Shown here: positions 14,561-16,239 of the stretch, in pieces
How positions within the stretch are numbered: the stretch's first letter is position 1
Layout of the letters: every line of letters begins with the position of its first letter
Source of the DNA: Microcaldota archaeon
GTDB lineage: Archaea; Micrarchaeota; Micrarchaeia; Micrarchaeales; Micrarchaeaceae
DNA: 16,239 nucleotides
Direction: 5' to 3'
NCBI GenBank assembly: GCA_021792115.1
Contig: JAJYVI010000012.1
Coordinates: forward strand, 1 to 16,239
Program-made: the position numbers and the translations under genes
Notes under the pieces: model-generated
The model's input: only the letters and a program-made list of their open reading frames with translations
Databases searched by the model: none
Told to the model about the DNA's origin: nothing

Positions 14561-14965
14561 TTAGCCTACATTACTTACATTGGATATGGAATTTACAGTG
14601 AAATTGCTGAGCAAATGCGTTGATGCATTGGCAAAAGATGTAGAAGCTACGCTTAGCACTGCGACAACAACAGCGCCTATTATTATATTAATTGCGGTTG
14701 TATGAAAGTTTGCCTTCTTGTCAGGAGGCATCAATTGTCCTATTGCATAGAATATACCTGCTATTATGAACAGGATTGCGCTAAGCGCAGGCCCGACTTG
14801 GTTAAGCACAAATTTTATGTAGCTGAGTTGGCCTAAAATAGTTAACTGCGTCGCCGCATGTACATTGCCTATTGAAAGAAAAACAACAAGAATTGGAAAT
14901 AATGTGTATTTCAGCAATCCAAAATAACCTTGCATTGATTTTTTTCTATGTTTCATTTTCTTCAT
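14561..14965 (-). CDS. VirB2/TrbC-like conjugative-type pilin precursor
   Basis: 134 residues. A strongly basic N-terminus (MKKMKHRKK), a hydrophobic core (19-33) and VHA|ATQ at 35-40 form a standard signal peptide, cut after A37. The mature protein of about 97 residues has two hydrophobic helices (about 53-78 and 91-112) joined by a short loop with PPDKK (80-84). This is the VirB2/TrbC architecture: two helices with a positively charged turn, assembled by VirB4 into a pilus. The archaeal Ced/Ted pili (CedA1, TedC) are built from homologous subunits. GP at 58-59 starts the first helix, as often seen in TrbC. First gene of the operon, with a promoter directly upstream; start ATG 14965, with an alternative ATG three codons in. 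Confidence 0.82.
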   Translation of the reverse strand: MKKMKHRKKSMQGYFGLLKYTLFPILVVFLSIGNVHAATQLTILGQLSYIKFVLNQVGPALSAILFIIAGIFYAIGQLMPPDKKANFHTTAINIIIGAVVVAVLSVASTSFANASTHLLSNFTVNSISNVSNVG

Positions 14966-15285
14966 CGTATCCCTAATACATTTATTTAGATATAATATTA
15001 TTTACTTTAATAAATGAATATTTACATAGATAAATATTTAAGTATTTTGGTAAATTATCAAAACATAAGTATAAATATGTTGGGAGAGGGATATTTTTAT
15101 CATAGAAAAAGAATGCAGGCAACTATGCGAAATCCAAAACAAATCTTTGAACAAATGTAGTTAAATCTTTTATATTATACGATGCAAAACAAAATCCGTA
15201 ATATTTATAAGTATTAAGCACCATGAGATAAAATTATATTAATCTTGCCTGCTAATAATAAAGCAGCAATGTCGTTCATTTTTAT
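14966..15285. other. 320-bp gene-free region between T4SS-like operon and tRNA-Leu
   Basis: Very AT-rich. It carries the probable operon promoter on the minus strand (15033-15043), a second minus-strand TATA-like stretch next to the ATG (14991-14999), and plus-strand TATA-like stretches (15199-15215, 15229-15240) that could serve tRNA-Leu. A 27-codon plus-strand reading frame (ATG 15077 to TAG 15158-15160, basic product) is too short to call a gene. No stable hairpin or C/D-box signature was seen. Confidence 0.5.
15033..15043 (-). promoter_or_regulatory. Probable TATA box of the T4SS-like operon
   Basis: ACTTAAATATT on the minus strand, preceded by CCAAAAT. A start about 25 bp downstream gives a leader of about 45 nt before ATG 14965. 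The AAATATTT core is palindromic, so the element might also fire on the plus strand. Confidence 0.4.
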
Positions 15286-15372
15286 GCAGGAGTGGCAGAG
15301 CCTGGTCAAATGCGACGGGTTTAGGGCCCGTTTCCTTTAGTGGATGCGTGAGTTCAAATCTCACCCCCTGCA
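15286..15372 (+). tRNA. tRNA-Leu(TAG)
   Basis: Class II tRNA of 87 nt. Acceptor GCAGGAG (15286-15292) pairs with CCCCTGC (15365-15371), with an A-C mismatch at pair 6-67; A73 is at 15372 and CCA is not encoded. The anticodon stem ACGGG/CCCGT (15315-15319/15327-15331) holds loop TTTAGGG with anticodon TAG at 15322-15324. A long variable arm (15332-15347) and T-arm GTGAG-TTCAAAT-CTCAC follow. The D-loop contains the GGTCAAA typical of leucine tRNAs. No intron. It reads CUN codons. Confidence 0.95.
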
Positions 15373-15456
15373 TGTTAAATATACTTATTTTTATTTTATC
15401 TTAATGACCTGACATATACTGCTTAATAAATGATAATCTCGGCTTGCAATAACAAA

Positions 15457-15466
15457 TTATTTATAT
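15457..15466 (+). promoter_or_regulatory. Probable TATA box for the 80-residue gene
   Basis: TTATTTATAT centred about 28 bp before ATG 15490, so the transcript would be leaderless or nearly so. Confidence 0.45.
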
Positions 15467-15489
15467 CACAAGCAACGCTAAATTAGATT

Positions 15490-15732
15490 ATGTTGGTTGA
15501 TATGAATAAAATTAAAGAAAATAAGGTAACAGACATTAAAAATTTCCAGAGAAAGGGTCTGACATATGGCAGTACACGCCGTCTTGCTCAGCAGTGGAAC
15601 TGTACCCAGTTCGAGGTAATTGAAAAAATAATGAAGATGACAGGTATATCTACATTCGAAGAAATAGACAAAATATTTAGCGCAGCAAAAAGAAAGAATT
15701 CAAAGGCTACTGATACTTTATTTATTAAATAA
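15490..15732 (+). CDS. Small basic protein of unknown function
   Basis: 80 residues, soluble, Lys-rich at both ends, no signal peptide or membrane segment. The middle (about 22-65, GLTYGSTRRLAQQWNCTQFE and following) looks like three amphipathic helices and could be a small helix-turn-helix DNA-binding fold, but no family is recognised. ATG 15490 agrees with the TATA box as a leaderless start. An ATG at 15502, preceded by GGTTGAT, is the alternative and would shorten it by four residues. It follows tRNA-Leu on the same strand and converges on the partial gene at the right edge. Confidence 0.6.
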   Translation: MLVDMNKIKENKVTDIKNFQRKGLTYGSTRRLAQQWNCTQFEVIEKIMKMTGISTFEEIDKIFSAAKRKNSKATDTLFIK

Positions 15733-15802
15733 TAAATAACCTATACTATTCTTCTGCTGTATTCTAATTCGCCTATTTCTATCTGCTATATAGTGCTATA
15801 TG

Positions 15803-16239
15803 CTAACCTATTCTGTTTGTCAGGTTAAATGTGCCATTTAATATATGGATAGTATTTGAAACAGTGTAGTTCACAGTAAGATTATAAGAATTAATTGGGA
15901 GTATTTCAGAGCTTATTCCGCTGCAGGACATATTAATTATTGCAGAATTAAATGGCGCAATTGTCTTGTTAACGCTTTTATTTGCTTCGAGACCTGGGTT
16001 ATAGCAGTCAATGCTGTTGATCTTTATTGAATTTGCGAGGTTGTTTGAAAATATAAGTTGTGCATATGAATTCAGATAATTGAAATTGTAATAACTGCAG
16101 CCTATTGCATTTGAATCTAATGCGCAGGTATTTGTGCTTTTCCATTCAAGCCCTGTTTCATTAAATTTCAGTGCATTTATGAGATTCTGCGAATTCTGCG
16201 ACGCCAAAAGTGATATATTGTTGTTTACTATTGAGTATA
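15803..16239 (-). CDS. Sequon-rich, probably extracytoplasmic protein (partial, N-terminus beyond window)
   Basis: The frame is open to the right edge: codons upstream of the TTG at 16207 read YSIVNNNISL without a stop, so that TTG is not a true start. About 145 residues of the C-terminal part are seen. There are at least eight N-x-S/T sequons (e.g. NET, NKS, NKT, NMS, NLT, NYT, NGT), four Cys and a beta-strand pattern, which suggest a glycosylated surface protein. The phrase KINSIDCYNPG followed by SAIINMSCSG is like the C-terminal half of archaeal pilin-like proteins with a class III signal peptide. Whether it carries such a signal cannot be seen. No symbol can be given. Confidence 0.65.
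   Translation of the reverse strand, partial: YSIVNNNISLLASQNSQNLINALKFNETGLEWKSTNTCALDSNAIGCSYYNFNYLNSYAQLIFSNNLANSIKINSIDCYNPGLEANKSVNKTIAPFNSAIINMSCSGISSEILPINSYNLTVNYTVSNTIHILNGTFNLTNRIG

Noticed and set aside
6806..14965. Archaellum or type IV pilus assembly operon
   Set aside because: The ATPases are of VirB4/HerA type, not GspE/FlaI type, and no TadC/FlaJ-like membrane protein is present.
15077..15160. 27-codon plus-strand frame in the operon promoter region
   Set aside because: Too short, no ribosome-binding site and no recognisable product; mentioned only as part of the intergenic description.
6806..15372. Integrative element inserted at tRNA-Leu
   Set aside because: No second copy of the tRNA 3' end, no integrase or relaxase is seen in the window; an att site further away cannot be excluded.

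Overview
The window looks like a low-G+C archaeal chromosome, most likely a DPANN lineage of the ARMAN type (Parvarchaeota or Micrarchaeota-like). The evidence is an archaeal-type glutamyl-tRNA synthetase, a class III (pilin/archaellin) signal peptide on a large surface protein, archaeal TATA-box promoters with short leaders, GGTGA-like Shine-Dalgarno sites inside an operon, and a tRNA intron with a bulge-helix-bulge fold in an unusual position. The assignment below domain level is inference.

Left part (1-3332). A protein with four CBS domains runs off the left edge on the minus strand. Next come an intergenic region with three tandem 11-bp repeats, a tRNA-Cys(GCA) with an 18-nt intron in its T-loop, and a convergent HAD-family phosphatase. 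After these lies a plus-strand glutamyl-tRNA synthetase that stops exactly where the anticodon-binding domain should begin.

Middle (3450-6743). A 1097-residue surface protein has a pilin-like N-terminus, two Ig-like segments and a duplicated module of about 310 residues (DUF2341-like plus lectin-like). Its base composition changes sharply from block to block.

Main feature (14965 down to 6806, minus strand). A tight nine-gene operon looks like a reduced type IV secretion / conjugation-like machine of the kind known in archaea as Ced and Ted DNA-import systems. In order it encodes a VirB2/TrbC-like pilin with signal peptide and two membrane helices; a VirB6/CedA-like polytopic protein; a protein with two membrane helices joined to a VirB4-type N-terminal domain; a separate VirB4/HerA-type ATPase; a coiled-coil protein; a two-helix membrane protein with an external Ig-like domain; two very small membrane proteins; and a second, larger HerA/VirB4/VirD4-type ATPase. 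Junctions overlap or lie within 16 nt. In three of them the upstream TGA stop is embedded in the GTGA Shine-Dalgarno of the next gene. No relaxase or outer-membrane component is present in the window, which fits a single-membrane DNA importer or another macromolecule transporter rather than a self-transmissible plasmid.

Right part (15000-16239). A shared promoter region, a tRNA-Leu(TAG), an 80-residue unknown protein and the C-terminal part of a sequon-rich, probably extracytoplasmic protein that runs off the right edge.
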